Below, one piece after another: positions 35,125 through 43,337 of a stretch of DNA of 64,000 nt; position 1 is the stretch's first letter, and every line of letters starts with the position of its first letter. This DNA is from Ruegeria lacuscaerulensis (lineage in GTDB: Bacteria > Pseudomonadota > Alphaproteobacteria > Rhodobacterales > Rhodobacteraceae). A program made the position numbers and the translations under genes. The stretch is taken from positions 558,001 to 622,000 of the forward strand of contig NZ_WQGO01000002.1 in NCBI RefSeq assembly GCF_013034685.1. Reading direction: 5' to 3'. A model generated the notes under the pieces. It saw nothing but the letters and a program-made list of their open reading frames with translations, made no database searches and was not told the DNA's origin.

Positions 35125-36231
35125 ATGATTCGTCCGAACCAGAAAGCGGGCGCTGAAAACCTGTTGTTCAACTGCGCCGGGTTGTCGTCAGGCGACCACC
35201 TTCTTGTGCTGCGCGAAGACCCCGACTACGCCTATTACGATTCCGAGATCGCTGATGTTATTGTGGAATGCGCCCGTCAGAACGGCGTCAGGGCGTCGGT
35301 GCAAACCATACCCTTTGACCCGATGGAAGCGCGATTGCCGCAGTCCGTCGTGGCTGAAATGAAGGCAGCCGATCGCACATTGTTCCTGTCGCGCACGGGT
35401 GATCAGCTTCGCTTTAATCCCGAGATTTCGAATATCCGGCCGATCATGTCCTATGCGCTGGATGTCGAGATGTTGGGATCGGGATTTGGCTCGGCCGACT
35501 ACGCGGGGTTTGTCGCTCTCAAGAATGCGGTGAACACAGCGCTGGCGGATGCGACGCATATTCATGTCACCTGCCCGCTTGGCACCGATTTCTGCGGACC
35601 GGGCGCTGCATTCCCGACCGCCAGTGCGGCGGATGTCAGCGTGACCCGCTTTCCAATGTCGGTCTTTGCGCCGGTACCTTCGGCGGGGTTTTCGGGCGTG
35701 GTCATACAGGATGGGTTTCTGGTCGGGACCGGGTCGAAATTCTACGAACCATATGGCTGCGATTTGCAGGAACCGCTTGCGGTCGCGTTTGAAGACAACA
35801 GGTTAACGGGCTTCTCGGGCCATCCAATGGACGTGCATTGCGCGCAGATGCACTACGAGAAGGTCGGCCAGATGTTCGACCTAGACCCGATGACAATGCA
35901 TTCCTGGCACGCAGGCATTCACCCTGGCTGCGCCTACCCCACCCCCGCGCATGAGAATTACGAACGCTGGAGCGGCTCGGCCTTTGGGAACCCCCGTTTG
36001 ATGCATTTCCATACCTGCGGAAACTATGCGCCGGGCGAGATCTGCCTGAACGTGCTGGACCCCACAATCCGCGTCGACGGCGTGGCCGTGTGGGAGCACG
36101 GCGTGTTCCGGCCCGAGCTGATTGAGGGCGGTTCCGATATTCTCGAGGCCTATCCCAGCATCCGGGCCGTGTTCGACGCCCCTGCGCAACAGGTCGGACA
36201 AGGCCCGAACGGTCGGTTGTCAGCCAGCTAG
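35125..36231 (+). CDS. M29-aminopeptidase/NicX-like metalloprotein
   Basis: The 368-residue protein resembles the M29 aminopeptidase-like family that includes NicX, the iron-dependent 2,5-dihydroxypyridine dioxygenase. Candidate metal ligands are in WHAGIHPGCAYP (His residues) and MHFHTCGNYAPGE, with acidic HENYERW between them. An Fe(II) ring-cleaving dioxygenase or a metallopeptidase are both possible. It sits between an aminotransferase/AhpD pair and a Rieske oxygenase that ends 12 bp into its tail on the opposite strand, so a ring-opening role is plausible but unproven. Confidence 0.6.
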   Translation: MIRPNQKAGAENLLFNCAGLSSGDHLLVLREDPDYAYYDSEIADVIVECARQNGVRASVQTIPFDPMEARLPQSVVAEMKAADRTLFLSRTGDQLRFNPEISNIRPIMSYALDVEMLGSGFGSADYAGFVALKNAVNTALADATHIHVTCPLGTDFCGPGAAFPTASAADVSVTRFPMSVFAPVPSAGFSGVVIQDGFLVGTGSKFYEPYGCDLQEPLAVAFEDNRLTGFSGHPMDVHCAQMHYEKVGQMFDLDPMTMHSWHAGIHPGCAYPTPAHENYERWSGSAFGNPRLMHFHTCGNYAPGEICLNVLDPTIRVDGVAVWEHGVFRPELIEGGSDILEAYPSIRAVFDAPAQQVGQGPNGRLSAS

Positions 36232-37284
36232 TCGCGCGGCCTCTTCCCCGGCGATCAGTTTGGCGACACGGGCGCGGAACCGCATGGCGCCTGCGTCCAG
36301 CCCCAGATTGATATACCCGGTCTTGCGGCGGGCCATGCCGGTCTGGACATGTTCCAGCACCTCTTTGTCCTCGTTGAACGCCATGACCGCCCCGTCGAAC
36401 ATGCGTTGGGACATGGCCGTGTCATCCGCATGCATGTTGCGATGCTGGAACCAGAAATAGCGTGAATTCTCACCATCGACCGGCGTGATGAAGTTGTACG
36501 AAATATTGACAAACGCGTTTGCTGAAAAGGGCCGGTCCGCCCCGCCCTCGCCCGTTGGAGTATAGACGGACATATTGATCGCCGTCGCGGGCAGGCGGCA
36601 TTCGTAGTGCTGCTTGCGGTCACAGCTTGGGCCAAAGGGCAAGATTGGAGCGTAATAGGGTGGCGCGGGCTCATCCGCGATCCAGCGCGAGACGATGACT
36701 CCGTTCTCTGTTTCCTCCAGATCCAGCGGGCGGTTGTCGGTTCCGGCCCCGGCGAATGAGGTCAGGTGCACCCAGGCCACATGGCTGGGGTCAAGCAGGT
36801 TGTCGATAATATAAAGGTAGTGACACGCCATTTCCATCGCGCCCTTTTGGGTTTTACCCCAGTCCGGGTTGTCGAAATTGGGGATGTCGATGATATCATC
36901 TGTGCTGGCCTCCTCCGGGTCGCCCATCCACAGCCACAGAAAGCCCCAGCGATCCTCGGCCGGATAGGCATGCACTGCGGCGCGGCGCGGGGGGTTATCC
37001 AACTGGGTCGGCGCACTGACGCATTCGCCGCCACAGCCGAAGGTCAGCCCGTGATAGCCGCAAACCACGTGGTCGCCCTCGATTGTCCCTTGGGACAGGG
37101 GCAGTTTGCGGTGTGGGCAGGCATCTTCCAGCGCGATGGCTTTGCCAACGGTGTCGCGGTAGATGACAATCTCTTCGTCCAACATACGCAGGGCGGTCAG
37201 GTTGCGACCAAAATCTTCGGACCGTCCGGCGACATACCAGGTGTTGCGAATGTAGCCTTCAGCTCCGGCCAGATCAGGACGCAT
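36220..37284 (-). CDS. Rieske non-heme iron oxygenase, VanA-like
   Basis: The 354-residue oxygenase subunit has a Rieske 2Fe-2S site at Cys56-x-His58 and Cys75-x2-His78 (ACPHRKLP, VVCGYHG) and a catalytic domain with the mononuclear iron motif NLLDPSHVAWVH. Similar proteins are vanillate demethylase and other O-/N-demethylases or ring hydroxylases. The reductase partner is absent from the window. It is followed on the same strand by other cluster genes in reverse order; its 3' end overlaps the NicX-like gene by 12 bp in a convergent arrangement. Confidence 0.87.
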   Translation of the reverse strand: MRPDLAGAEGYIRNTWYVAGRSEDFGRNLTALRMLDEEIVIYRDTVGKAIALEDACPHRKLPLSQGTIEGDHVVCGYHGLTFGCGGECVSAPTQLDNPPRRAAVHAYPAEDRWGFLWLWMGDPEEASTDDIIDIPNFDNPDWGKTQKGAMEMACHYLYIIDNLLDPSHVAWVHLTSFAGAGTDNRPLDLEETENGVIVSRWIADEPAPPYYAPILPFGPSCDRKQHYECRLPATAINMSVYTPTGEGGADRPFSANAFVNISYNFITPVDGENSRYFWFQHRNMHADDTAMSQRMFDGAVMAFNEDKEVLEHVQTGMARRKTGYINLGLDAGAMRFRARVAKLIAGEEAARLAG

Positions 37285-37289
37285 GGGGG

Positions 37290-37625
37290 TTACTCCGAAA
37301 ATTCGTCAAAGGCTTTCAGTGCTTTGGCACTGTAGGCAAAGGATGGGCCGCCGCCCATATAGGTGGCCATGGACAGGGCCTCGCACAGTTCGTCGCGCGT
37401 GACCCCCAGACGGACCAGGGACTTGACGTGGAACCCGATGCAACTGTCGCAGCGAGTGGCGATGGCAATCCCCAGAGCAATGAATTCCTTCGTCTTTTCG
37501 CTGAGGACGCCGTCGGTTTTCGCCGCCTTGCCCATGATACCGAAGCCGCGCACTGTGTCGGGGATTTCTTTTGACAGGGTGCCGATATTGGCCTCGGTCT
37601 CGGCCATGAAGTCTTTCCAGTCCAT
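37290..37625 (-). CDS. AhpD-like carboxymuconolactone-decarboxylase-family protein
   Basis: The 111-residue protein has the complete AhpD motif: Cys59-x2-Cys62-x3-His66 (RCDSCIGFHVKSLV), indicating a redox-active disulfide. It is 5 nt upstream of the Rieske oxygenase and 12 nt downstream of an ABC permease, clearly in one operon. Possible roles are peroxide or radical protection beside the oxygenase or a decarboxylation step; the Cys pair favours the former. Confidence 0.85.
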   Translation of the reverse strand: MDWKDFMAETEANIGTLSKEIPDTVRGFGIMGKAAKTDGVLSEKTKEFIALGIAIATRCDSCIGFHVKSLVRLGVTRDELCEALSMATYMGGGPSFAYSAKALKAFDEFSE

Positions 37626-37637
37626 GACTATTTCTCC

Positions 37638-38396
37638 TTATCCGCGCTCATCCGCGCCCATGCGGCGTTCCAGCCAACGTACGCCCGCGCTGATGATCAG
37701 AACCAGGATCAGGTATTCGAAAATCAGCAGCGTATAGATCTCCAGCGGGCGGTATTCCGTCACCACCAACTCATTCGCGCGGCGGGTCAGTTCCTGCATC
37801 CCGATGACGCTGGCAAAGGCGCTCATCTTGACGATGTAGATAAACTGGTTGGCCAGCGGCGGCAGAATGCGCCGGATCGCCTGCGGCAGGATCACATAGC
37901 GCATGGTCTGCACATAGTTCAGCCCGATGGTCTGCGCCGCCTCGCGTTGGCCGCGAGCGATGGATTGAATGCCCGCTCGGTAAATCTCGGCCGTAAAGGC
38001 GCTGTCGGAAATCGCCAGCGTGATGATCGCGCCCCAGAAAGGATCGATTGGGATGTTCAACCCCATGGACTGGAACACGATGGGCAGGCCGTAAAACACC
38101 CAGAACAGCATCGGCAGCAGAGGAATCGCGCGAACGAATTCGACATAGATCCGGTTGACCCAGCGCCAGCCGCGTTTCTCTGACAGGCCGGGCAGCGCGA
38201 CCATCAGGCCGAGTACGATCGACAGCACGGCGGCGATCAGCGAGATCTGGATCGTCGCCCACATGCCCGAGATCAGGAATTTCACATTCGTCCAGCCCGA
38301 TTGCGTGGTCGGGTCGATCACATACCAGCCCCAAGTCTGGGACGAAGAACAGCCCGCCAGCAACAGCAAGGGCACGATCAGCAGAAGTTTTTTCAT
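37638..38396 (-). CDS. Polar amino acid ABC transporter permease with N-terminal lipobox
   Basis: The 252-residue permease of the HisM/GlnP type has the EAA loop IGLNYVQTMRYVILPQAIRRILPPL near the C-terminal half and about five membrane segments. Its N-terminus is unusual: MKKLLLIVPLLLLAGCSSS is a textbook lipoprotein signal with Cys16 at the lipobox. It is in an operon with an ATPase (9 nt upstream). A single permease gene suggests a homodimer. Confidence 0.87.
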   Translation of the reverse strand: MKKLLLIVPLLLLAGCSSSQTWGWYVIDPTTQSGWTNVKFLISGMWATIQISLIAAVLSIVLGLMVALPGLSEKRGWRWVNRIYVEFVRAIPLLPMLFWVFYGLPIVFQSMGLNIPIDPFWGAIITLAISDSAFTAEIYRAGIQSIARGQREAAQTIGLNYVQTMRYVILPQAIRRILPPLANQFIYIVKMSAFASVIGMQELTRRANELVVTEYRPLEIYTLLIFEYLILVLIISAGVRWLERRMGADERG

Positions 38397-38405
38397 CGGC
38401 CTCTC

Positions 38406-39146
38406 TCAGTGCTGTAGAATCTGCGACAGGAATTTGCGGCAGCGCTCGGATTGCGGGTTGGTGAAGAAATGTTCGGGGTGCCCTTCCTCAACAATCTCAC
38501 CGGCATCCATGAAGATCATCTTGTCGGCCACTTTGCGGGCAAAACCCATCTCGTGCGTGACGACAACCATGGTCATCCCCTCTTGCGCCAGTTCGACCAT
38601 GACGTCCAACACTTCGGAAATCATCTCGGGGTCCAGGGCCGAGGTCGGCTCGTCGAACAACAATACGCGCGGCTCCATGCACAGAGAGCGGGCAATGGCG
38701 ACGCGCTGTTGCTGGCCACCCGAAAGCTGAATGGGGCGCTTGTCGGCCTGATCGGGGATATGGACGCGGTCCAGATAGTGGCGGGCTTTTTCTTCGGCCT
38801 CCTTGCGGGACAGGCCTCGCGCCTTGATCGGGCCGAGGGTCAGGTTTTCAAGCACGGTCAGATGCGGAAACAGATTGAATTGCTGAAACACCATGCCAAC
38901 CTCGGACCGGATCGTGGCGACGGATTTGGGATCGTCGGTCAGCTCGACCCCATCCACCCGGATCGCGCCTTTCTGGTGCTTTTCCAATTGGTTGATACAT
39001 CTGACAACCGTGGACTTGCCCGACCCGGAAGGGCCGCAAATGACGACCTTTTCCCCGGCATTCACGGTCAGGTTGATGTCTTTCAGAACATGAAAGTCGC
39101 CGAACCATTTGTTCACGCCCGCAAGTTCTATGGCGGCTTCTGACAT
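38406..39146 (-). CDS. Amino acid ABC transporter ATP-binding protein
   Basis: The 246-residue ATPase has Walker [10 protein letters not shown]-loop [12 protein letters not shown], signature [14 protein letters not shown], Walker [13 protein letters not shown] and switch His in [13 protein letters not shown]. It belongs to the GlnQ/HisP polar-amino-acid class. It heads the minus-strand operon permease-AhpD-Rieske oxygenase and is divergent from the matching binding protein 120 bp away. Energises uptake of a probably amino-acid-like substrate of the cluster. Confidence 0.92.
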   Translation of the reverse strand: MSEAAIELAGVNKWFGDFHVLKDINLTVNAGEKVVICGPSGSGKSTVVRCINQLEKHQKGAIRVDGVELTDDPKSVATIRSEVGMVFQQFNLFPHLTVLENLTLGPIKARGLSRKEAEEKARHYLDRVHIPDQADKRPIQLSGGQQQRVAIARSLCMEPRVLLFDEPTSALDPEMISEVLDVMVELAQEGMTMVVVTHEMGFARKVADKMIFMDAGEIVEEGHPEHFFTNPQSERCRKFLSQILQH

Positions 39147-39266
39147 TGGCCGACCTGCCCCTTTTTGTTGATATTAGAATATTTTCTTGAGGTTATCTTT
39201 GGCTTTGCGCTTAAATCAACCTCGAAAGCGGCCACGAAGTCGAAACACCACCAACAGGAGAAGTCC

Positions 39267-40037
39267 ATGAAGAGTATATGCAAAGCCGCCGCCATTGCGG
39301 CGCTTAGTCTGGTCGTGACGGGTGCAGCCCACGCGCAGTCGGCCCTGAACGAGGTGCTGGATTCCGGCGTGCTGAAGGTGGGTACGACGGGGGATTGGAA
39401 CCCTATGTCGCTGCGCGATCCGGCGACCAATAGCTACAAGGGCTATGACATCGACATCATGAACGAACTGGCCGCCGATCTGGGGGTTGAGGTCGAGTAT
39501 GTGCCGACCGACTGGAAAACACTGGTCAACGGCGTCGTGGCAGGCAAGTACCACCTGACGGGCTCGGCCTCGATCTCACCGCCGCGCATGAAGGTCGCGG
39601 GGTTTTCGGACAGCTATATCTCGGTCGAACTGTTCCCCTACACAACCAAGGACAAGGCTGACAAGTTCGACGGGTATGACTCGATCAACCAGCCGGGCGT
39701 CAAGGTCGCCACCACTTTGGGCACCACCTTTGAAAAACGTGTGCGTGAATGGTTCCCGAATGCCGAGATCAAAGTGGTCGAGGCCCCGGCCCGCGGCTTT
39801 CAGGAGGTGATCGCCGGGCGTGCCGACGTGTTCATCACCTCGAATATCGAAGGCTCAACGCTGGAAGAAAAATTCCCGGTTGTGCGAGTCAAGAATGCGG
39901 GCCCACGGTCACCCTCGCCGATTGCGATGATCCTGCCGCAGGGCGATCAGGTCTGGATCAACTATGTGAACAACTGGATCGAAGTCAAAAAAGCCCAAGG
40001 GTTCTTCGACCAGAACCGCGAGAAATGGGGGCTTTGA
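39267..40037 (+). CDS. Periplasmic family-3 solute-binding protein
   Basis: Start at MKSICKAAAIAALSLVVTGAAHA, a Sec signal peptide, 6 nt after AGGAG. The 256-residue protein has the family-3 pattern GVLKVGTTGDWNPMSLRDPA..YKGYDIDIMNELAADLG. The TTGDWNPMS region is also typical of cyclohexadienyl dehydratase (PheC), a catalytic member of this fold, so an enzymatic role cannot be excluded. Divergent ABC ATPase and permease genes make a transport receptor most likely. Confidence 0.85.
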   Translation: MKSICKAAAIAALSLVVTGAAHAQSALNEVLDSGVLKVGTTGDWNPMSLRDPATNSYKGYDIDIMNELAADLGVEVEYVPTDWKTLVNGVVAGKYHLTGSASISPPRMKVAGFSDSYISVELFPYTTKDKADKFDGYDSINQPGVKVATTLGTTFEKRVREWFPNAEIKVVEAPARGFQEVIAGRADVFITSNIEGSTLEEKFPVVRVKNAGPRSPSPIAMILPQGDQVWINYVNNWIEVKKAQGFFDQNREKWGL

Positions 40038-40052
40038 GCCGCTCAAAGCTCA

Positions 40053-40079
40053 AAAGCCCGGCTGCATAAGCCGGGCTTT
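40053..40079 (+). terminator. Strong hairpin after the binding-protein gene
   Basis: Ten-bp perfect stem AAAGCCCGGC / GCCGGGCTTT with a 7-nt loop, 15 nt after the stop. The A/T bases at the stem ends serve as the A- and U-tracts, so it can work in both directions; on the minus strand it also lies after the GlcG-like gene. Confidence 0.75.
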
Positions 40080-40137
40080 CGTTTCGGTGCGCGCTCGGCG
40101 CTGGCAACGCCAGAAGCCGGGCATTGATTGCTTGAGG

Positions 40138-40557
40138 TCAGAGGCCGATCGCGTCGAGTCCGGCCTTGGCGCATTGCACGTCCTCTGGCCCTGCTGCGCC
40201 AGATACGCCAATCGCGCCGATCAGAACTCCATTCTCGTGAACCGGTATCCCGCCCTCCCATGCGCAAATATTGGGGCGATTGACCATTCCCAGTTGGAGC
40301 TCTGGCCCGGACAGCATGCGTTTTGCGAAATCCTGGGTGGATTTGCCAAGAACCGCGGTTCGGGCCTTGTCCAATGCAAATCCAGCAACAGCCGCAGGCG
40401 CGTTGTCCATCCGCCCCGCCGCCAGCATGTGACCGCTGGCATCAACGACGATTGCGGCAACTGCCCAGCCATTTTGCTGAGCGTACCCTATGGCCGCCTG
40501 AACGGCTGTGGACGCCGCGCTGTACGTGATCATCTTTTTCGAGATCGAAACCGACAT
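40138..40557 (-). CDS. GlcG/HbpS-like heme-binding-family protein
   Basis: The 139-residue small protein has the GlcG/HbpS fold pattern: ITYSAASTAVQAAIGYAQQNGW, VDASGHMLAAGRMDNAPA, and GGIPVHENGVLIGAIGVSGA. HbpS binds heme, while most members in catabolic operons have no proven function. It is the last gene of a minus-strand set (aldo/keto reductase - MaoC - this gene) whose promoter carries a TAAC-N6-GTTA palindrome. Confidence 0.82.
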   Translation of the reverse strand: MSVSISKKMITYSAASTAVQAAIGYAQQNGWAVAAIVVDASGHMLAAGRMDNAPAAVAGFALDKARTAVLGKSTQDFAKRMLSGPELQLGMVNRPNICAWEGGIPVHENGVLIGAIGVSGAAGPEDVQCAKAGLDAIGL

Positions 40558-40568
40558 CTCTTCCCCAT

Positions 40569-41021
40569 CTATAAATCAAAGATCAATTCGTTGGTACCCT
40601 GCTGAACCCGCTGATCATCCTGGTTCAGAACATCGAAGTGGAACGCGATGATCCCGCGCTTGCCAGACGCGGTGATGCGTTTTGCCGTCACCGTCAGAAC
40701 AGCTCGTATCCTGTCGCCCGCAAATACCGGGTTTTCAAAACGCCAATCCCAACCCAACGAAGCAAGACCACCCAGTTTTGCTTCGGCCTGGAATTTCAGC
40801 CCATCGACCACCGAAAGCACCAAAAGTCCATGGGCCACCCGAGACCTGAAGCCCCGAGCGCGCGCGACGTCATCATCCAGGTGCAGCGCGTAACGGTCCC
40901 CGGTCAGGTTCGCAAAGCTCGTGATCAGGTCCGCCGATATCTCGGCCGTTTCGGTATGTATAAGATCACCGGTTTCCAGGTCATGAAACCCGTAGGTGCC
41001 GGCCTTTAGGAGCCCAGTCAT
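40569..41021 (-). CDS. MaoC-like hot-dog dehydratase
   Basis: The 150-residue single hot-dog protein has the hydratase-2 region FANLTGDRYALHLDDDVARARGF and HGLLVLS. The usual G-D-x-N-P-[LIV]-H motif reads G-D-R-Y-A-L-H, so the Asp and His are kept but Asn-Pro is changed. It may hydrate an enoyl-CoA of unusual shape or have lost catalysis. Its ATG overlaps the aldo/keto reductase stop (ATGA). Confidence 0.82.
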   Translation of the reverse strand: MTGLLKAGTYGFHDLETGDLIHTETAEISADLITSFANLTGDRYALHLDDDVARARGFRSRVAHGLLVLSVVDGLKFQAEAKLGGLASLGWDWRFENPVFAGDRIRAVLTVTAKRITASGKRGIIAFHFDVLNQDDQRVQQGTNELIFDL

Positions 41022-42034
41022 GCGGGAACCGGAGCGTCCTCGCGCAGCAACCCTTTGGTTTTCAGATCGGCCCAGAAATCGGATGGAATGTCGTGGCTGA
41101 ACCAGTTGAGGTTCTGGTCCAACTGCTCGACCGTCCGTGTTCCAGCCATGAAGGTCGGTACCGCCGGGTGGGCGACGACAAATTGCAGCGCGGCTGCCGG
41201 CAGTGGAACATCATACTCGGCGCAGACGGCTTCGATTTTACGGACCTTTTCCATTATGTCTGCCGGGGCTGGCGCATAGTTGTACTTGGCCCCTTCTTTG
41301 GCGCCGGTCGCCAGAATGCCTGAGTTGAACCCCCCTCCCACGACAACGGCGGCGCCGCGCTCTTCACACATGGGAAGGAATTTATTCAAAGCATCCTGTT
41401 CCAGTAGCGTATAGCGTCCGGCCAACAGAAAGCAGTCAAAGTCGCGCTGTTCCAAGGCGGCGTGGCAGACTTCCCATTCGTTGACGCCTACGCCAATCGC
41501 CTTGACAATGCCTTGATTGCGCAGGCTTTCCAGTGCCTTCCAGGCCCCATCCATTGCCTGCTTGAACACTTCGGGCTGTTCGTCGCCACGGGTGAACACG
41601 TCGATATCGTGGATAAAGCAGATATCCATCCGTTCCAGCCCCATGCGTTGCAGACTGTCCTCGAACGAGCGCATCACACCGTCATAGCTGTAGTCGAAAT
41701 GCATGGTGAAGGGGGCAGCATTGGTCCAAGGTTCAAAGTTGATATCCTGACGGCGCGCCGGTTTCAGAACGCGCCCAACCTTGGAGGACAGGATGAAATC
41801 GTCCCGATTCTTCCAGCGCAGGCTTTGACCGGTGCGCAATTCGGACAGGCCGTGGCCGTACATTGGTGCCGTGTCGAAATAGCGAACACCAGCATCCCAA
41901 GCGTGCTGAATCATCGCGTCCGAGGTTTGCTCGTCAATCTCGCGAAAGATGTTGCCAATCGGCGCAGTGCCAAAGCCGAAGGTGGATACTTCAAGATCTA
42001 CGCGGCCGAATTTGGCCTTGGAATTTGGTGTCAT
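41018..42034 (-). CDS. Aldo/keto reductase, sugar/pyridoxal dehydrogenase-like
   Basis: The 338-residue protein belongs to the group of L-fucose/D-threo-aldose dehydrogenase and pyridoxal 4-dehydrogenase. Catalytic residues visible are Asp54 and Tyr59 (YFDTAPMYGHG), Lys85 (LSSKVGRVL) and His in CFIHDID. It probably oxidises a sugar or cyclic hemiacetal to a lactone with NAD(P). A GGGAGG site precedes the start. First gene of its operon, with a TetR-type palindrome 51 bp upstream. Confidence 0.86.
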   Translation of the reverse strand: MTPNSKAKFGRVDLEVSTFGFGTAPIGNIFREIDEQTSDAMIQHAWDAGVRYFDTAPMYGHGLSELRTGQSLRWKNRDDFILSSKVGRVLKPARRQDINFEPWTNAAPFTMHFDYSYDGVMRSFEDSLQRMGLERMDICFIHDIDVFTRGDEQPEVFKQAMDGAWKALESLRNQGIVKAIGVGVNEWEVCHAALEQRDFDCFLLAGRYTLLEQDALNKFLPMCEERGAAVVVGGGFNSGILATGAKEGAKYNYAPAPADIMEKVRKIEAVCAEYDVPLPAAALQFVVAHPAVPTFMAGTRTVEQLDQNLNWFSHDIPSDFWADLKTKGLLREDAPVPA

Positions 42035-42084
42035 GCAAACCTCCCTTGCGCAAACCGGGGCGGTCCGATCTGCCTTCTTTTAAG

Positions 42085-42098
42085 TAACTGTTTGGTTA
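42085..42098. promoter_or_regulatory. TAAC-N6-GTTA palindrome, site 1
   Basis: TAACTGTTTGGTTA upstream of the minus-strand aldo/keto reductase operon. It shares the form TAAC-N6-GTTA with three other promoters in the island and is the likely operator of the TetR-family regulator at the island edge. Confidence 0.6.
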
Positions 42099-42160
42099 TT
42101 TATATCAATTCACACTCTCGATCAAGCCACTTGACGCGGGCACCTAGGACATCATATTAG

Positions 42161-42174
42161 TAACTGATTAGTTA
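42161..42174. promoter_or_regulatory. TAAC-N6-GTTA palindrome, site 2
   Basis: TAACTGATTAGTTA, a near-perfect dyad (TAACT / AGTTA arms) 17 bp upstream of the acyl-CoA dehydrogenase start; repression by occlusion of promoter or ribosome loading region is likely. Confidence 0.65.
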
Positions 42175-42191
42175 CATTTGGGGACGCCACC

Positions 42192-43337
42192 ATGTTTCTG
42201 ACCGAAACACATATCCAGGTCCGCGATATGACCCGCCAGTTCGCACAGGATGTCATTCGCCCCGCCGCGGAAGAACTAGATCGCGATTCTCGTTTTCCTT
42301 CTGAAATCTATGACCAAATGGCTGAACTCGGCCTGTTCGGTATCGGCGTACCTGAAGAATTGGGAGGGCCCGGATTCGACACTTTAACCTATGCCTTGGT
42401 GATGGAGGAATTATCTCATGGTTACGCCTCAATCGCGGATCAATGTGGCCTTCTTGAATTAGTGACGACCCTACTGGTGCGCCACGGGACGGCCGAGCAA
42501 CAAAGCAAATGGTTGGGGGAATTGCTGGCCGCAAAAATGCGCCCTGCCTATTGCATCACGGAACCCGAAGCGGGCACCGACGTGTCTGGCATCCGGACTA
42601 TGGCGGTACGTGATGGCGACGGCTGGGTGTTGAATGGCGGTAAAATCTGGATTCACAACGCGCCCGTTGCGGATGTGGGTTTTGTTCTGGCTCGTACCGA
42701 CCCCGAGGCCGGGCATCGCGGCATGTCGATTTTCATGGTCGACCTGCATGCTGACGGCGTTACGCGCGGCCCGAAAGAGATCAAGATGGGCCAGCGCGCC
42801 AGCCAGGTTGGCCCGCTCTCCTTCGACGATGTGCGCCTGCCGGCCGATGCGCTGTTGGGCACAGAAGGGCGCGGGTTCCACATGATGATGAGCGTTCTGG
42901 ACAAAGGCCGCGTAGGCATCGCTGCTCTTGCAGTGGGGATCGGTCAGGCCGGTCTAGAAGCCGCAACGGATTATGCGAAGCAGCGCAAACAGTTCAACAA
43001 GCCGATCTCAGATTTTCAGGGTGTCCAGTGGTTGTTGGCCGATATTGCCAAAGACGTCGAAGCCGCCCGTTTGCTAGTTCATTCTGCCGCTTACAAGATC
43101 GACGCAGGTCAGGATGCAACCAAGGCATGTTCTATGGCAAAATGCTTTGCCGGTGACATGGCTGTGCAGCGGTCCTCGGATGCGGTGCAAGTCTTTGGTG
43201 GATCCGGGTATATTCGCGGTTTTGAGGTTGAACGGCTTTACCGCGACGCCAAGATCACCCAGATTTATGAAGGCACCAACCAAATTCAACGTATGATCAT
43301 CGCACGGGAACTACTTGCAAAAGGGGCTGCTACATGA
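42192..43337 (+). CDS. Acyl-CoA dehydrogenase
   Basis: The 381-residue flavoprotein has an N-terminal helical domain, middle barrel (AYCITEPEAGTDVSGIRT, WIHNAP) and C-terminal domain ending YEGTNQIQRMIIARELL, where the catalytic Glu lies in YEGTNQ. It introduces a trans-2 double bond in a CoA thioester and passes electrons to ETF. In this island it would act after the CoA-transferase. First gene of a four-gene operon with SDR, DUF993 and isomerase-like genes. Confidence 0.93.
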   Translation: MFLTETHIQVRDMTRQFAQDVIRPAAEELDRDSRFPSEIYDQMAELGLFGIGVPEELGGPGFDTLTYALVMEELSHGYASIADQCGLLELVTTLLVRHGTAEQQSKWLGELLAAKMRPAYCITEPEAGTDVSGIRTMAVRDGDGWVLNGGKIWIHNAPVADVGFVLARTDPEAGHRGMSIFMVDLHADGVTRGPKEIKMGQRASQVGPLSFDDVRLPADALLGTEGRGFHMMMSVLDKGRVGIAALAVGIGQAGLEAATDYAKQRKQFNKPISDFQGVQWLLADIAKDVEAARLLVHSAAYKIDAGQDATKACSMAKCFAGDMAVQRSSDAVQVFGGSGYIRGFEVERLYRDAKITQIYEGTNQIQRMIIARELLAKGAAT

